From Lophius americanus (Eukaryota > Chordata > Actinopteri > Lophiiformes > Lophiidae): a stretch of 64,000 nt of DNA. Below are positions 1 to 14,250 of the stretch, piece by piece. The position numbers were made by a program, and so were the translations under genes. Location: positions 2,807,501 to 2,871,500 of the forward strand of contig JBBDHG010000037.1 of assembly GCA_037951165.1 (NCBI GenBank), read 5' to 3'. The notes under the pieces are model-generated. The model was not told the DNA's origin and ran no database searches. It saw only the letters and a list, made by a program, of their open reading frames with translations. How positions within the stretch are numbered: position 1 is the stretch's first letter; each line of letters starts with the position of its first letter.

Positions 1-572
1 TAACACTGTTGTAGAAATATATTACGGTGTGGGCATGAATTGAGTTTTAAATCCCATCATGAATCTGCAGTAATTATTTAACTTTCAATGAAACATGGTC
101 AACATCTTTCCTCAACACAAAGCAAATGTTTGGCTTACTTTAATCTTACCTTGACTATAGTTTATTTGCACAACCAAAGTAATTACCAAAGTGGATGAAA
201 TCAGACAGGGACAATATCGGCACAAGGCACTGCTGGCTCTCCTCTGCAGGTCTTTATAATGAGTTTAGTTTCTAAGCTGCTCTAATGTGGCTGAGGATTG
301 CTCATCTTACACGGCCTCTTTTTGTCTCCCTTCCCCTCCATGCTCGTCTTTCATCCTCTCCCGACATCTCTCTCTGCCTTCTCCTTTATTTGGTCTATCA
401 AAGACCTTTATGTCCTCAGACAAATCAATAGTCTGAACACTTACAGTTACATTTCTATCATTAGCAGCAGTTTTTCTGTATAATGTTTAAGCCTTGTAAA
501 ATGATTCCCCCTTACTGAAATGGTTCCGAAGATATCTTCGAATAACAGTGTTTTTTGTAAAAAAAAAAAAAA

Positions 573-700
573 AAAAGCTCCCCCTAGTGAGTAAAATAGT
601 AACTAGTAGAGTAAAACATCATGTATAGAAGACATACCTCCTCAAGTTGATTCATATGCACCAAATTTGGATTAAATCTGTCCAACATGAGAAATGATGG
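573..700 (+). repeat. Interspersed repeat, copy A (pairs with 47278-47400)
   Basis: GCTCCCCCTAGTGAGTAAAA and later CACCAAATTTGGATTAAATC align with GTTCCCCCTGGTGAATAAAA and CAACAAATTTGGACTGAGTT at 47278-47400 in the same order and spacing. The family is unnamed here; the opening resembles terminal parts of non-autonomous teleost repeats. Confidence 0.55.
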
Positions 701-2160
701 CTGTACAGCAGCTATTCTGTAGGGTTGGACAACACATGGTAGCCCCACACGCCTCAATGGGCTTTAGTAGGTTCTATCCACAGCGGACTGGGAGACCCCA
801 ACAAGACCTTCGGTTTTGGAGAGGCTTTGACCCAGTTGTGTAGCCGTCACAATTTGTCCCCCTAATAAAGTGCAGCACATCAACTTTGAGGACGAAGTGT
901 TCAGACATGAGCCATTTGTCCTAACAAGAGCCATTTTAACAAGAAAACCTAATCAGCTCGGGCTCTAATGATGTCGCCACTGCCCTATTTGGGTCTTCTG
1001 CTGTCCTTTTCTATTGTTAACATCTGTCATAACCACCACTGAGTCTTTATTCCATTTGCATGTTGTCCCTAAAGCAGTCTGGTTTGTTTGTTGACGTCTC
1101 AGTTGAGTCTGTTCTTGTGTCTTGAGGTCTGCGGTGTAGCGTCTGACACCAAGCATGCTTGTATATCATTCCCGATCTCATATAACTTTTTATTTTGCCC
1201 CACACACTATCAACACAGGCTCTGAGACACAGAGGGACCTTCTTATTTTAGAAACCACAGCCTTTAGCCCCCCTCCCCCCTCTCACACACTTCCCATAAA
1301 GACATCTCTCATGAAAGTTTTACTAGGTCAGCTCCTGAGGAAGTGGCATTTTTCATCATCATCCCTTCCTTCCTCCCACATTCTGCCCATTACTGTCTCT
1401 TTCCCCACCTTCTGTTCCTGGTAGTTTTTAGACCTTTTTGTTTGATTAACTGAGGTGGGGCTGATCCCCAGCTTGTCCCTCATCTCTGTTCAGAGCCTCT
1501 CTGCGCTGTATTTTTAGAATGTCTCCATTTTTTTTCTCTCCGTCTAACAAGAGTTTATGCACTCACAGTGTAATGCGGCAGACCGCAATTACCCATCCCG
1601 TAATGTGATTATAGGCCAGCTGAGTTGCTAGAGATGATACAATGTGTGGTGTGTGTGTTAGTGTTTGTGTGAGATTGTTATTTTCGCGTAGTCTTGGACA
1701 TCATTGCCCTCATTTGTAACTATATATATTAGTGGGGTCACATGAGAAATTAAAGACACATGGCTATAGCTCTGGAGAAAGAGCAGTCATCTATTAATCA
1801 CGTTTCACCCCCACCTCCATCAGTCTATATGTTGAAGTGTCTTTGAGCGAGAAATTGATTCACAACCTGCTCTATAATTGCTGTGTTGTGTGTGTGTGAT
1901 TGTGTGAACGGTTACAGCTCCTGATGTGGATGCTATGTAAGTATCATCCCACCATTTACGTGGCCATGATGATTTGAGCGGTTTCATTCATTGTTTCAGG
2001 AGAGGAAATTAGATCATATAATGGCATAATTAGTTGGAATAAACAGCACATTCCCAACGTTATGATATTATCATGATACTAAGTGACACGGCAATATCAT
2101 TTTTTTATTAAACATTATATACTGTTTATTGCAATAACTAATATTCTGTTTAGTACCGAT

Positions 2161-2345
2161 TTTCCATTCCATTTTATTCCGCTTATCCGGGGCCGGTGTC
2201 AAGGTGGAGGTTGGCTAAGAAGGGATTTCTAGATATCCCTCTCCAGCAACACTCTCCAGCTCATCCTGGGGGATTTCAGGGGCGTTCCCAAAGCATATCA
2301 GATGCTTTGGGATGCCTTTTGTCTCTCCAGTGAGTTCTGGATCTA
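2161..2345. repeat. Fragment of a high-copy teleost interspersed repeat
   Basis: ATTCCGCTTATCCGGGGCCG followed by CTCTCCAGC, CTCATCCTGGGGGATTTCAG and GGCGTTCCCAAAGC resembles a very abundant fish repeat, probably LINE-derived, that carries 'lcttccgggggaatcc...gcgttccc'-like text. A related short tail (GGCTCCAGCCCCCGCGACCC) occurs at about 2560-2585. The family assignment is from memory. Confidence 0.5.
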
Positions 2346-5300
2346 CTTAGGGTTCTACTTCGACTATAGTAGAGAAAGTAAGAAATAATCAACTCTACAA
2401 GCACGTGAAAAATATTAAAAAGCTCTGGAAAACTTATAAGAAACTTATATAATCGTTGGCAATTTATGCTTATGCATAAATCCCACAACAACAAAGTGGA
2501 TCCGACCACCTGACATCACTTTTTATTGAGCAGGAATGAAGCAATAAAAGAGCTGGCATAGGCTCCAGCCCCCGCGACCCTGAACAGGATAATTGGTTAC
2601 AAGAACAAATTAATCAACGTGCACACGGCTTTTCAGGATGAAGCATGTGATGCAGAGTTTCTGCTTTTCACGCTACAAATTATGGCGATGTTAACGTTGA
2701 CTTCTTGTGAGTTTTCCACACAACACGGCCTCAATAATAACTTAACGTTTGGTAACGTCGTAATGATGTTACATCACTCCGAGTTACCAACAATGCCTTT
2801 CCTCATTTCCTCCCCCCCTCATGCTTCCAGTATAGAAGTAAACATGAGTTATTATCAAGCTGTTTCTTCATTCAAAGCAAACAGAAAAAACTGCCCTGAT
2901 CACGCGATGGACGCCCCCCCCCCTCAGATAAAATTTGTTGACTTTTGCGCTCATCAGACAGCTGTTGAAAGCTTTTCCAATTGATGTGTCGCCGCGTGTA
3001 AACACTAATTCTGATTAGATCACAGCTTGTATAAACAGTCAAACAAGAATATTATTTACATAAAGTACATAAATGTTCCTGCACCTAATCTAAAGTGTTT
3101 GCATTGGAGAACAGTTTGAATGCACAGGTATTGTTTGGTCTAGTTTTGGTTTTGGGAGTTGCCAGCCCTCAGTGTCATAATGGGTTGTTTACAGTATTGT
3201 CTGAATCTTCTGCCAGTGATGTCTGTGAGTCACACGTTAATGCTGCGTCTTTACCTAGAATCAAATTTTCCTGAAATTCATGCTTCCATTCTCTGTTGAG
3301 TTGTGTTTGTGTCAAACTTGGCAGCAGAGTAACATCTCTTGTCTCCAGAGTCTAGCGTAAGACGTGGTTTTCCACTTGGTTGTCTAGTCATAGCTCTTTG
3401 CACCTGAAATTGGCAAAGGAACTTGTTGTTTTCTTAGCTTGTTCTAAATGGAGGTAGCTCTGTGATGTTAAACTTGTCCAGTGTTGGTTTACCTTTCTGT
3501 TATCTTAATTAATACTAGCTCTGCTGCTGGTTCGTGGCATGTGGAGTGAATTTTAACTTATAGCCTTCCAAATCCTTGTGTGTCAATTCTATCTGTTTCA
3601 CCACTTCCGTGTTACAAAATGCCAAATAGGTCAACATGTTTGATTTAAATGCGGATGTATGCCACTTGTCTGATTCCTTAAACCAACATCTCAATATTTG
3701 TTTCATCAACTTGCTCCACCACCTTTCAACAGTTTTGTAATTAATTAAATTCTATTTGTGATGGATCCCGAGCTGGAAATGTTCGCATCTTACATGGTTT
3801 GGAAGTGACACGTAGGTTTCCTCTAATCAGGCATGGATCAATACTTTAACAAGATGAAGAAGTCTACATTCCGAAAGGTTTGGTCTTCAAATCTCAATGG
3901 CAGACCGGTCTATATGTGTATTTCTATGTTATCGAGCATGTCTGTTGATGTTTGGTTACGGACCAGGGTATATGCTCATATGTGTTACGCCGCATCCAAG
4001 TGAATGCCATTTTTGCAATTGCACAAAGTTGTGGTTCCTGACGCTGTTTTCGTAACTGCTTTGTGCGGTTGTGTTGCTCAGCCACCCGGTCGGTTAGCAT
4101 ATCATTAGAGTCTAAAATACTCTGCGGAGAGATTCCTCAGCTTCCCACTAAAAATGTTGCTGCTGCATTTGTCTGGAATGCTGAAAATTCGTTGCTCTCC
4201 AGGAGGTGAATTATGAACAAAGAACAATTACTTTTTATGAGCAACTGAGACCCTGGATTAAGATGGGGATTTGTACTTTCAGCAGATGTATCTTCCAAAA
4301 TTGCAATAAATAACTTGATTTGATTACCTTAAATGAAAACTTATTCTTATTGAGGGGAATGTTCAAAGGCTAATTTCCACCTAAGTGCTTTGGTGAACAA
4401 CAACTTGTTATGCAACATAAAATCCTGCTAATGGCCCTAATGTTTTCAATTATTCCGTCTTTCTCAGAGGCTTTAATGAAGAAAATTGTTTGGGCTTAGA
4501 CAGATAGTGGATGACTCAACTTTTTTTCCATTGCAGTTGTCTGATAATCGCAGAGCACACATAATGTCGGAAAATCAACAATTGCCCCTTAACAATGAGA
4601 CCACACGCACTGCACCACCCTTCTTACTGAGCTGACTAACCCTGTCATTAGATAACAACCTTTCCCAGGTAGATCTATCACAGCCTGCTTGAAAGTCCCT
4701 CCATGCTGAAAGAATGAAACAACTGTCCTCCGACAGAGAGAAAGAGAGAGAACATTGTGCCACTGTAACTTAGGCCTTTGTGAAGGCATGCAGAGAGGCT
4801 AATACGTTCATTGTGAGCAAGGCCTTGCTTTCTAAGCCTGTTCCAGGCAAGGTGGCAATTAGGCTGTGTGTGACTCCCCAATCCCCCTAACAGAGGCCAT
4901 TGGAGGTGGAGGACAATGCAATCATTGTCTGACCAATTAAACCAGCGGAGGGTTCTCCCTGGCTTCGCCCATTGTCATGGAAGGGTTTTAGGAGGGGCTG
5001 CTGCAGTCAGGTCTGGTATCACCGCACCAGGGAGAAAGGAATCTGATCCAGGGGCCTCCCTGGTTTACCCTCTCTCCCTCCTTTTTCCAGCTCTGGGCAG
5101 CAGTGGTGCCAACAGAGGAGCCTCTGTGCTGGAGGTGGAGAGCTGCTGCTGATCGGGAGATTATTCACAAAAGGAGCGCAACTGGAGTGTCTGAGATATA
5201 ACAAAAGCTGACAGTGATGCCGTTGTTGTCTGCGTGTGTCACCTCCTCTTGACCCTATTTCAATAATGTTAGCTGTATCAAAAAACCAAGTAGCCTGTAC

Positions 5301-5384
5301 ATTTTATTTCTCATACATTGTGTATGTTTCTTACCCATATGAAAAGAATAGGAATCAATGTGACCCTCAGGTCGGCGGTCTGAG

Positions 5385-5590
5385 TACCACTCCCTGTAGT
5401 TTACTTAGTTTACCTTTAGTTCATGTCGAACTGTGCATGAGCAAGGCACTGAATCTCAAGTTGCTCCCGACGGTTGTTCTATTGTTATTTGAATGTTTGT
5501 GTGAATGGGTGAATATCGGCTCATGTTGCAAAGCACTTTGGACGGTCACAAAGACTAGAATAGCGCTATATAAGCCCTTATCCTCACCAC
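5385..5590 (+). repeat. Teleost interspersed repeat fragment
   Basis: TGTGTGAATGGGTGAATATC, AAAGCACTTTGGACGGTCAC and AGAATAGCGCTATATAAGCC form, in this order, the well-known tail of a dispersed fish repeat seen in thousands of copies per genome. A chance frame of 124 codons spans it and is not a gene. Confidence 0.6.
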
Positions 5591-7140
5591 CTCTGTTCAT
5601 TTACACTTAATAAAACAAATTCAGTGTAACAGCTGCATGGTGTGAATTTAAATATCATGCCAGAATAGCGCAAACAAATGAGGAAGGACATAACACACAG
5701 CAGCTTTGACATCTTTGGGATTTTACACTTTTACTTGTATGAGCAGATCTTTGTTAGCAACATAACGAAGTAATAACAGCAATCATTCATCTTCATAGTA
5801 GTTTATCTTGTCCTCTACGTTGATGAGAAGTTGAGGTATCGTACGATCAAAAGTCACGTGATCAAAATTCGTTAGACTTTATGCCTCGGAATCTTTGAGA
5901 GTCTGCATATAGTTTTTAAGTTCGACATCCATCTAATATTTGTTTAGAGATTAAAATATGGAGAGAAAAAAAAGAGTGGACCAGGCAAGCTCCAGCCTCA
6001 TGCTGTCATCCATAGAGAAAAATGAATTCAATGCAAAACATTACAATGCCGCCTATAGCCTCAGTTGTGTACAGTGTAAAATCCATCTGAAAACATGTAT
6101 TTTATTAAGTTGAAATGGGATCACAGAAGTTTACTTTAACTCTGTTGTTATTTCTTTGGATATTTTTTTCCCCTGTGGTGTATAGGGTTACATTAAATTG
6201 TTCTTGTGGGCCACTAGAGCGGCATATGTATACAAACATCACATCATCATTACGAGATGACACATTGGTACACAGTCTGTCATGAAATCAAAAGTCTCTT
6301 TATGAAATAGAGCAGTCGCTCACTAATTACCTATAGACGCAATTCATGATATACGGTAGGATCGGTGATGGTGATGATAAAATATCTTTGTCAGGACCCT
6401 GCCGTATTTACATTTTATGTTTGAGACGCAAACAGTTTGCGTCATCAAACGCAACTCAGTACTTCCATTCAAAATACTTTCTTGGCTTTTCTTTTCTTAA
6501 GGGAACATGCATTGTTAATGGTATCATGCTTAACCTAATTACTTCAACAATACCCAGCCATAACATTTAAATTTGATAACTTCAGAGCACACAGATCTTT
6601 GACCTCAGTTTCTTGTTTGCGCAAAAAAAATTTGTTTCAGTTTAAATTTAGATTTATGCTTTTCTATAGACTGTGAAAGTACAGAAATTTGTCTGAAACC
6701 TATTCTTGGTTCAAATGTGAATACATCTCTGCCAGTCTCCGCCTCATTCCTTCCACATACAAATTAACTCTATTCATTCTCAAGAGAACTGAAGTTGTTC
6801 CATTCCGCTTAGCTGTTACACAAAGATAAATATAAACCTTCGGACTGTTTTTCAGTGGTTTCGCCACTTCCTCCTTTACCACCATCACCCACTCATGACC
6901 ACAGTGACATCTCTCATCCACCACTTAGCCTCTGATATATGGTTTCTATTTAGGAAACTGTATCTGACCACAAACCACTGATCACAACAAGACCGATGAC
7001 AGTTCCAAATAGAGTTGTTGTGCTTTGGGAGAAATGAAGCGTAAGCAGTCATGCTTCCATTTAGGGGCCTTTCCTGCAAAATATCTGTCTGAAAAGACTT
7101 TTAAGGCCTGAGCACTGTAGGTACAAGGACCCAATTGTCT

Positions 7141-8260
7141 ATCCTTGGATTACTATCGTTCCTCTGCTTTAATCCCATTTTTGGGGGCTTTCCCATGCTG
7201 GAAAACTCACCAAACTCGGAAATGCATCAGTTCGGGCAAAATTTTGGTATTTTAAGGGTCTCGTCAAAAAGCGTGCAAAAATGGCTATGCAGCGCCTCTT
7301 AGAATTGTTATATGAAGTAGCCCCCGGACATTGTTTCACCTATAAGTATAGAATTTGAAATACATGTTAATTATATCAGGATCTTCCAAAAAGTCTCTTG
7401 GTGCTATATCCTATACATACCTGTAAGTCAACCATTTTGAATTAATTATGCTATTTTGGGATGCTTTTCGCCGTTTCCAGGGATTGTACTTTAACTCTTT
7501 CCTCCAAGAGTTTAGACTCGATCAACTTATATTTGGTTATTACATGCCGAGACCATAAGTGTTATAAATCATGACCTCTCAGTTTTCGCTGAACGTCTGG
7601 AATGTAGGGGGCGGCGAAATTTGACATTTCGCCAGAAAGAGATAGTTATAAGTTGGCTCTAAATGGTCCAATCTGCCTCAACCTTTACACGTTGGATGAA
7701 AGTCCCACCCTCAAAACATTTGTTGGAAGAAAATCTGCCTTTGTTGGAGCTACCTTGTGGCAACAAAAAATTACATTTTTCATACTATGATAAACTACTA
7801 GCCCATTAACTTTGGTCAGCGAGGCCATTACTAGTTGGAGAAGCATTATTGTGAAGGATGGAAATTTTTGATTAATGGTGTGGGGATGGCAAAGTGGTAA
7901 ATAGTGATGTCTTGACAACTTAAAAAACTTCTCAAAGCATTGTGGATAAAAAGCCATGAACTTTTTTGCATAACTTCAAAGTATGCAAAAAATCTCACAC
8001 TTCACATGTTTAATCAGAATCCTGCACTGAAATTAACCCTACAATGATAATCAGTTACAGTGATAGCGCCACCTCCTGTTAACTGAATATAAGCCTCAGG
8101 TGAATGTTATTATTGAAAATTTGGGAGATTTATGAAGTGTTTTCCTTACACATGAGTGTCAGGTATGAAAGACGGGACTAGCAGAAGTCACACCGCCCGA
8201 CGAGGGCTTCGGTGAGAGGGCCCGTTGTTGCAGCTTGCAGCTCTTTGGTTTCATAGTTTA
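7141..8260. repeat. Approximately 1.1-kb AT-rich interspersed repeat
   Basis: The interval ends GAGGGCCCGTTGTTGCAGCT then TGCAGCTCTTTGG, the typical end of a family of non-autonomous fish repeats. The interior carries short text seen in that family, such as CCAACCATTTTGAATTAATT-like and GATAGCGCCACCTCCTG segments. No coding potential is visible. Boundaries are approximate. Confidence 0.4.
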
Positions 8261-8642
8261 GTTAGGTTTCACTCTGGGATTTGCAATCCTTTTTTGGAGG
8301 GTATGTAAAAGCGACAATGAAAATAACCAACGACCCACAAAAATTGAGCTGTTCGCTCTCTGGGCTGAATGTGCTGACAGATAAAGAGCAGGAGCATGTA
8401 ACTTTTAGCACACAACAGAACAGATTGTTGTGACTACCCCAAAGCTTCTCATGTAATTAATAAGCACATTCATTCAGGAACTTAAGGAGACAGCACAACT
8501 TAATCGAACACTATTCTGTCATCAGTCATGTTAACAAACTTCACAAAGGATTAATTAGATAAAATATCTTTCAAGACATGTTAGCCTATTTTCAATAATT
8601 CAATAAATGGTAAGCAATTTCCTCAATGGATCTGCGACCATA

Positions 8643-8646
<4 letters not shown>

Positions 8647-8732
<86 letters not shown>
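8647..8732. repeat. (GT)n microsatellite, 86 bp
   Basis: An uninterrupted GT tract followed by ATATG. The open frames reported across it are polyCV/polyTH artefacts. Confidence 0.98.
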
Positions 8733-8738
<6 letters not shown>

Positions 8739-9305
8739 TGGTGACAGTCTTCATCTGCTTGTGTGCTGTGTCCTCATTTACTTTGGTAAACACTGATGGG
8801 AAATGGACTGACTGGCTTTCTGCCATTGTGTCATTCAGGAAAGAAAATCAGGAGGAGGAAGGAGGGAAAAGTGGGCAATCAAGAATTGAGAATACATGGC
8901 TGACCGCTTCATGGCCAAACGCCTCATTTATTAAATTGTGCATATGATATAAACACAAAAAAGCGCATAAGCAAGAAAAAGAGTTCAGATACTAAAACAA
9001 TATGTATGGAATCTATATCAATTACCCTTCATAAATCACAACTGACGTGGAACAGCCTGTGCGAGCTTAAGTTAGCACAGACAGTTTCCTGCAAATAGTC
9101 AGTGAAACACACCTAATTATTACCTGCTGGTTGATAAGGTCTACCACGGCAAAGGCAAACAGAAGGACTAAAATAGAAACTAGTCAGATAGGTGTAATCA
9201 AGACCTGAGATTTGGTTTTCATGGCATCACATACGGCAAAAAGGCTTTCGAGTGACAGTGAGAAACAGAGTCAGTGAATGTTGCTGCTGGGCTCAATGTG
9301 ACTAA

Positions 9306-9458
9306 AGTAAAAACAGAGTCAGTCTGCCTGCATGTGGATGCAAAAACCTAAATTGTACTGTCAGTGCCACAGGGCAGGGAAAGGGTACACTGGACGCCGT
9401 CCAGAAGAAAACCATCAGGGAGTATTGGGGCATCACGCCTGAGCTGAGCCGTGACTGA
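9306..9458 (+). pseudogene. Short open fragment with coding-like composition
   Basis: Fifty codons end at a TGA (9456-9458). The last part reads GTLDAVQKKTIREYWGITPE. A CTGTCAG acceptor-like site lies inside it. No family recognised; possibly a relic of a repeat-borne frame in the fam20c intron. Confidence 0.12.
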
Positions 9459-11019
9459 GGGCGACACAGGTGATGTGTAAGAAGCATCATTCTTTGAGTG
9501 TAAACCGAATATATTGAAGTTGACAAAAGGCTCCATTCAAGAACACATGAGACTTTTTAATTAATAAAGTATTTTGTATTCCTTGTTGCTGCATGCTTTA
9601 GCAAAGTCAGTAGTGCTGCAGGAACGGAGTGGCGCCCACTTCCAAACAGCAGCCGTGTCCCCACTGATGCTTTTCAGGACATCCTCAAACAGCGCCAAAT
9701 CACAAACTGTATGTCATTAATCAGTGTGACGTCATGCCTTTTCATAACCAACAATTCACATCGGAAGCTACCGGTGTGGGAATTATTCTAATTGTAAATG
9801 ACAAACATTTAATTATCAAGAACATGTCATGATGACAGTTATGATAAGAGTTTTACTAATAATAATAAGACTACAATCGGTGATTGTGGTGGGCAAAGGA
9901 AATTGCAATCTGTGCACCTGTAGATAAGACTGTAAGTAGGAAAACACAAAGTGCCTTTGAAAAAACCTATTGAAACACAGAGAGTATATAAACAACCACA
10001 TCAGTGCAATACACAACGTATGACCAGAAAGTGTCCACACAATAGCTGAGGAAGGCCTATGGAATGGCTTTAGGGTAAAAGCCGATTGTACTTTGTTCTC
10101 TCACCCAGTGTCAGCTGGGATAGGTCAAAAGAATACAAACGAATGAATGAATACATTTCTATAATATGCAATTGTGGAACCTAAAATGTGAGGGTTATTT
10201 CGTTGTGACTGATGTTTCCATTTGTATTTATCATACAAGTGTGTAAAAAATTGGCTACATCGCAATTGTACCAACCACCCCTCAACCCTTTACTGTCCTC
10301 AGACATTTCATGTCAGCCTGTTAGTAAACAGTAAAAAAAAAAAAGACTTGTGAAATGATTTAATGAAGAAATCTTGTATTTCATGGAAACTAGTCAGTTT
10401 TGATTAGATTAGATCAACCTTTTGGTAAAGCCTGTTTTAGAAAAATATTTGACCCTTTTAAGACTTTTTTGGATGTATCAAGTTACATAATTCTGTTTAC
10501 AAAGTTCTTACATGCTTTAATATGCCAAAAAAACTTAACTTAGCTTAACCTTAACCTGTGCCAGGTTCAGTCAAGTGGCACGTATTTTTCTATAAGAAAT
10601 ATTGACGCAGTTGAGAGACAGTTGAGCAGGACTTTAAAAGGGTTTTATTAGCTCAGAGCTTAAATGGAGGTGCAGGGTACGTGTTTTCATATTCTTAGTC
10701 CGGTCGTTAGAGGGTTTCAGCACGTGGGGATGCCCTAAAGGGAGGCTAAAAAACTTGCCACATATTATGACGTCTGTGTATATCGTAGATATGGCAGGGG
10801 ACGCCGCCATTTTTCCCCTGAGAATTGCTTAATGTTTGCGTTACACCTGTGTCGCTGGTCTATGTTATTGTGCATGCACCAAACTATCTGTGCCCTGGCA
10901 TTATTTTGGATGAATCACCTCAAGATATTCACATCACAGATGGGATGGTAATGGGTATCAAAAGTGCTTGCTCACAATCCAATTAACTTTCCTTGGCTCA
11001 GATCAGACGGACATAGCCT

Positions 11020-11023
<4 letters not shown>

Positions 11024-11103
<80 letters not shown>

Positions 11104-11119
11104 GCGTGTGCGTGTGCGT
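11024..11119. repeat. (GT)n with (GTGTGC)n end, 96 bp
   Basis: A pure GT tract to 11098, then three GTGTGC-type units. Overlapping frames on both strands are translation artefacts. Confidence 0.97.
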
Positions 11120-12513
11120 TTGGGTTTGCTTGAGTGTTTGTATGTGTGTGCTGGGGCAGCCAGACTGGAAAACGAATGCTTCCCAAGATTTAACATAATT
11201 TGGTCTAATTGGTGCTTGATGTTCAACCCTAATTAGCAATAATCAAATAAACACTGCAGGCTATTTTATGCAGAGCCCCTCAGCGGAGATTCTCACTTAA
11301 GGGAGGTTTTTCAGTCTCATCCTCCAGAGGCCTTATTCTGGCACAGTAATCTGCAATATCTAGTCAGTGAATCTGCTGAGAAGTGTGTGCAGAGAGGAGA
11401 ATATGGTTCCATTCTCACACTGATACGAGATTTCTGCAGCATTTTATCACTTCAAAATCATTTTATCACTCAGACATTCCATACAACTGTCCTACAATAT
11501 ATAGCATTGCTCTATTTTTGAAGATTTTGCTAATTAAATTACTTAGTCCAAGCTTCAGGCATGTTGGCATTCACCCTTCAGATTTAAATATTGAGAATAA
11601 GAACCGGTTTATATGAGGTACCTGCTGTCTCTATAATTTCCCCACATCCCCCTCAATCTGGTGTGTAAGAATTTTGTGAGCCCTGCAGTTTTCACACTGA
11701 ATATTACAATCTCCTTTTATGTTCCTGTGAGATGAGGAATCACGGGAATGCCAGTTGATTCTGTGTGGATCAAAATCTTGCACAGTCATTCAGGGAAACC
11801 TCTTGACATGGCCCCTGATCCCAGCAGGCTGAAAGCCATGCAGGTTTTTTTCATTACGGAAGAAATGGCCTTTGCAGACTTTGTTGATCTTTTGTTGCCG
11901 CTCTAAGACCCGAAATATGGAGGTGGATGCCATTTTTTTGCTTCTTCCCACATTATTCAGTTGAATGTGACTGTTTGTTCTTGGAGACATTAGTCTCTCC
12001 CCATCAACTCTTCATCTGGCTGGATGATGGATAGAAACAACTGGTGAAGGCTTTCTAGAAGAATTTCCTGCTGGAATAGATAGTGGAACAGGTGGCTGAC
12101 TTTGAAAACTGCTGCTCAAGATACGACATGTGTTTTTATACAGAGAAATGAAGCAAAGAATGCTGTATATAGTACATATGTTGTGTGAGTTGTTAAAATA
12201 CCCTCCACAAGTGTATTCTTCTAAACTCTGGCTCATTGACATCACTGATGACCCAAGAATACTTGACGTTTGTGTATTCTTTACATGTTTTACGGTGCTT
12301 ATACCTTTCATACATTGCTCCCCCTGTGAGGGATTACTTCAGATTTGTTCTAAAGGAAACAGCCAATCCTCTGTGGATGTATATGAAATGTGAAAATTGT
12401 TGAGGATAAGTTCTGGCTCATCCTTTAAGTATATAAGAACACATAATCCCCCATAGTGAACACCCTCACAACACACAATATGTAGCATACAAGAATTGTC
12501 TTTGCAGTATACA

Positions 12514-12888
12514 TGGTCAGCCATAGGATAATTACACTGACAGGTGAAATCAGGATAACTGTGTATACTGTGTCAGTCGGTGGGGTATATTTGGTTGGAA
12601 GTGAACCTTTTCTCTGTAAAGTTGATATATTTGAACCAGGAAAAATGGACAAGCATAAGATGGCTGGATAACCGATGTTCCCAAAGACCTAAGAATGACT
12701 AACTGGTGAGCTGGCGAGAGGGAGAGGGTCATGGAAAGCATACTGGTACACTGGGAGAAAAAGGCCAGCCCTCCTCGTCTGAGCCCACCAAAGAGTTTCT
12801 GAAGCAGAAATTGCTGCAGAACCATTTTCACAACAAAAGAGGCACCAACACGATATTCGACAAGTGGTTAAATGGTAGTGGCTGATAT
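12514..12888 (+). mobile_element. Degenerate Tc1-like DNA transposon remnant
   Basis: The left end reads GGTCAGCCATAGGATAATTA, close to the usual teleost Tc1 end (CAGCCATAACATTATGACCACTG), then ACTGACAGGTGAAATCAG. The right end reads ACAAGTGGTTAAATGGTAGT then GGCTGAT, a decayed inverted copy. The interior resembles the helix-turn-helix coding part of Tc1 transposases (around GAAAAATGGACAAGCATAAG and AGCAGAAATTGCTGCAG) but is shortened and has no open frame. The element is dead, about 375 bp against well over 1 kb for a full copy. Confidence 0.75.
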
Positions 12889-14004
12889 ATGTTTGAACAT
12901 AAAATTCACATTACAACACTGAGCCATCATAACACAAACTGCTTTAAAAAGTTTGAATCCAGTGTCACATTAAGATGAATGTTCTGTTTTGTTTATATTC
13001 ACAAAGAATAAACTTTATTAAGAATAATCTTTTTTGTGTTCCCACTGTAAAGGCTGTTAAAACTATTTTTTCTTAATAGATCTTCTTCAAAGACTATTTA
13101 TATTTAAACTAAGTGATCAGATTTTTTTTCTACACATGTCACAATAATTTTCTGTAATTACTCTTAGTGAATATATACAGTAAATGCAATTGAAAGGTGG
13201 CCGAGGCATCAAAACATTGATGTCTGAGAGATATACACATTTTAAATTATGTTATTTTGAGAATTTAAACGATAGACACATAAAAAAAATTTCACCTGCT
13301 GAATCCTTCTTGACTATAATGAGAGAAGAGAATGACGGGTAGAGATTGTGATAAAGCTCATTTAATTTTCTTGAAGTACTGAGCTGCTAGTGGGCTTAAT
13401 GCGTGTTTTATTGAATACGCACTAATCCCCCTCGGTGTATGAAATCGTTTTCAATAACTGGCAATCAGTTTTTGATCACATATCGTATTGTTCATTTCTT
13501 TCTAAGATTCTATTAACCTCTCGGAGAGTTGCCGGTCTTGTCAAACAACACAGAAAGATGGTGGTTGGAGAACAGCAGGACTTTGCAAACCCATAAACTG
13601 CGGCCTCATCCCTGACATGTACACACACGGACTCCCAGCCATCTGGCCAAATGAGACAGTTGGATCGCACAGTACACCCCCAGTGTTTGTTCATACAATA
13701 TTTAGAAAAGCTGTCAATGGGTTTTAATTAAAATTTAGACATGTAACTTAATTGCGCCGAAAAGCAATAATCTCATGACAGTTTAATGCACATAGTATGA
13801 CTCCATGACCATGAAAAGCTACAACTAATATTTGGAATTATATTGGTGTCATATTCAGTTGACAGTAATTCGAGATAAATGAATATTTCACTGATGGGGG
13901 TATTCATTACTAAGCTCAAAAAGGAATTGAGGATTCCTAAAATGACACGTGCCCCATCCTTCCTTCCACTCATTTCTAGGGTAAACTGTCAATCGGAATG
14001 AAAT

Positions 14005-14250
14005 CTACTTCTCCCGACGGTTTTTCTGGCCCTCACCCACGGTCCAAAGGCAGTGAGTTTGGGTGAATCGGTGAATGAAAACTGCCTTAGGTGTGAATCA
14101 AAGCACAAACGGTTGTCTGTCTTAATTGACCAATAATGACCTGGTGACTTGTCCAGGATGTACCCCGCCCCTCGCCCAGTGTCAGCTGGTATTGGCTCTA
14201 GCCCCCCCTTGGGCAGATAAGCACTAAAATCAATGGATGTATATTCTGAT
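14005..14250 (+). repeat. Teleost interspersed repeat fragment
   Basis: GACTTGTCCAGGATGTACCC, CGCCCCTCGCCCAGTGTCAG and CTGGTATTGGCTCTAGCCCC are the hallmark text of a high-copy teleost repeat that usually ends in a (GAAT)n tail. A shorter relative is at about 10100-10155 (CACCCAGTGTCAGCTGGGAT then AATGAATGAATAC), and another is at 27925-27965 before the GATG microsatellite. Confidence 0.6.

Noticed and set aside
527..540. 14-bp palindrome CGAAGATATCTTCG
   Set aside because: Short, single, and without context; expected by chance at this scale.
2619..2984. 121-codon + frame in the upstream intron
   Set aside because: No recognisable motif and no splice context; plausible by chance.
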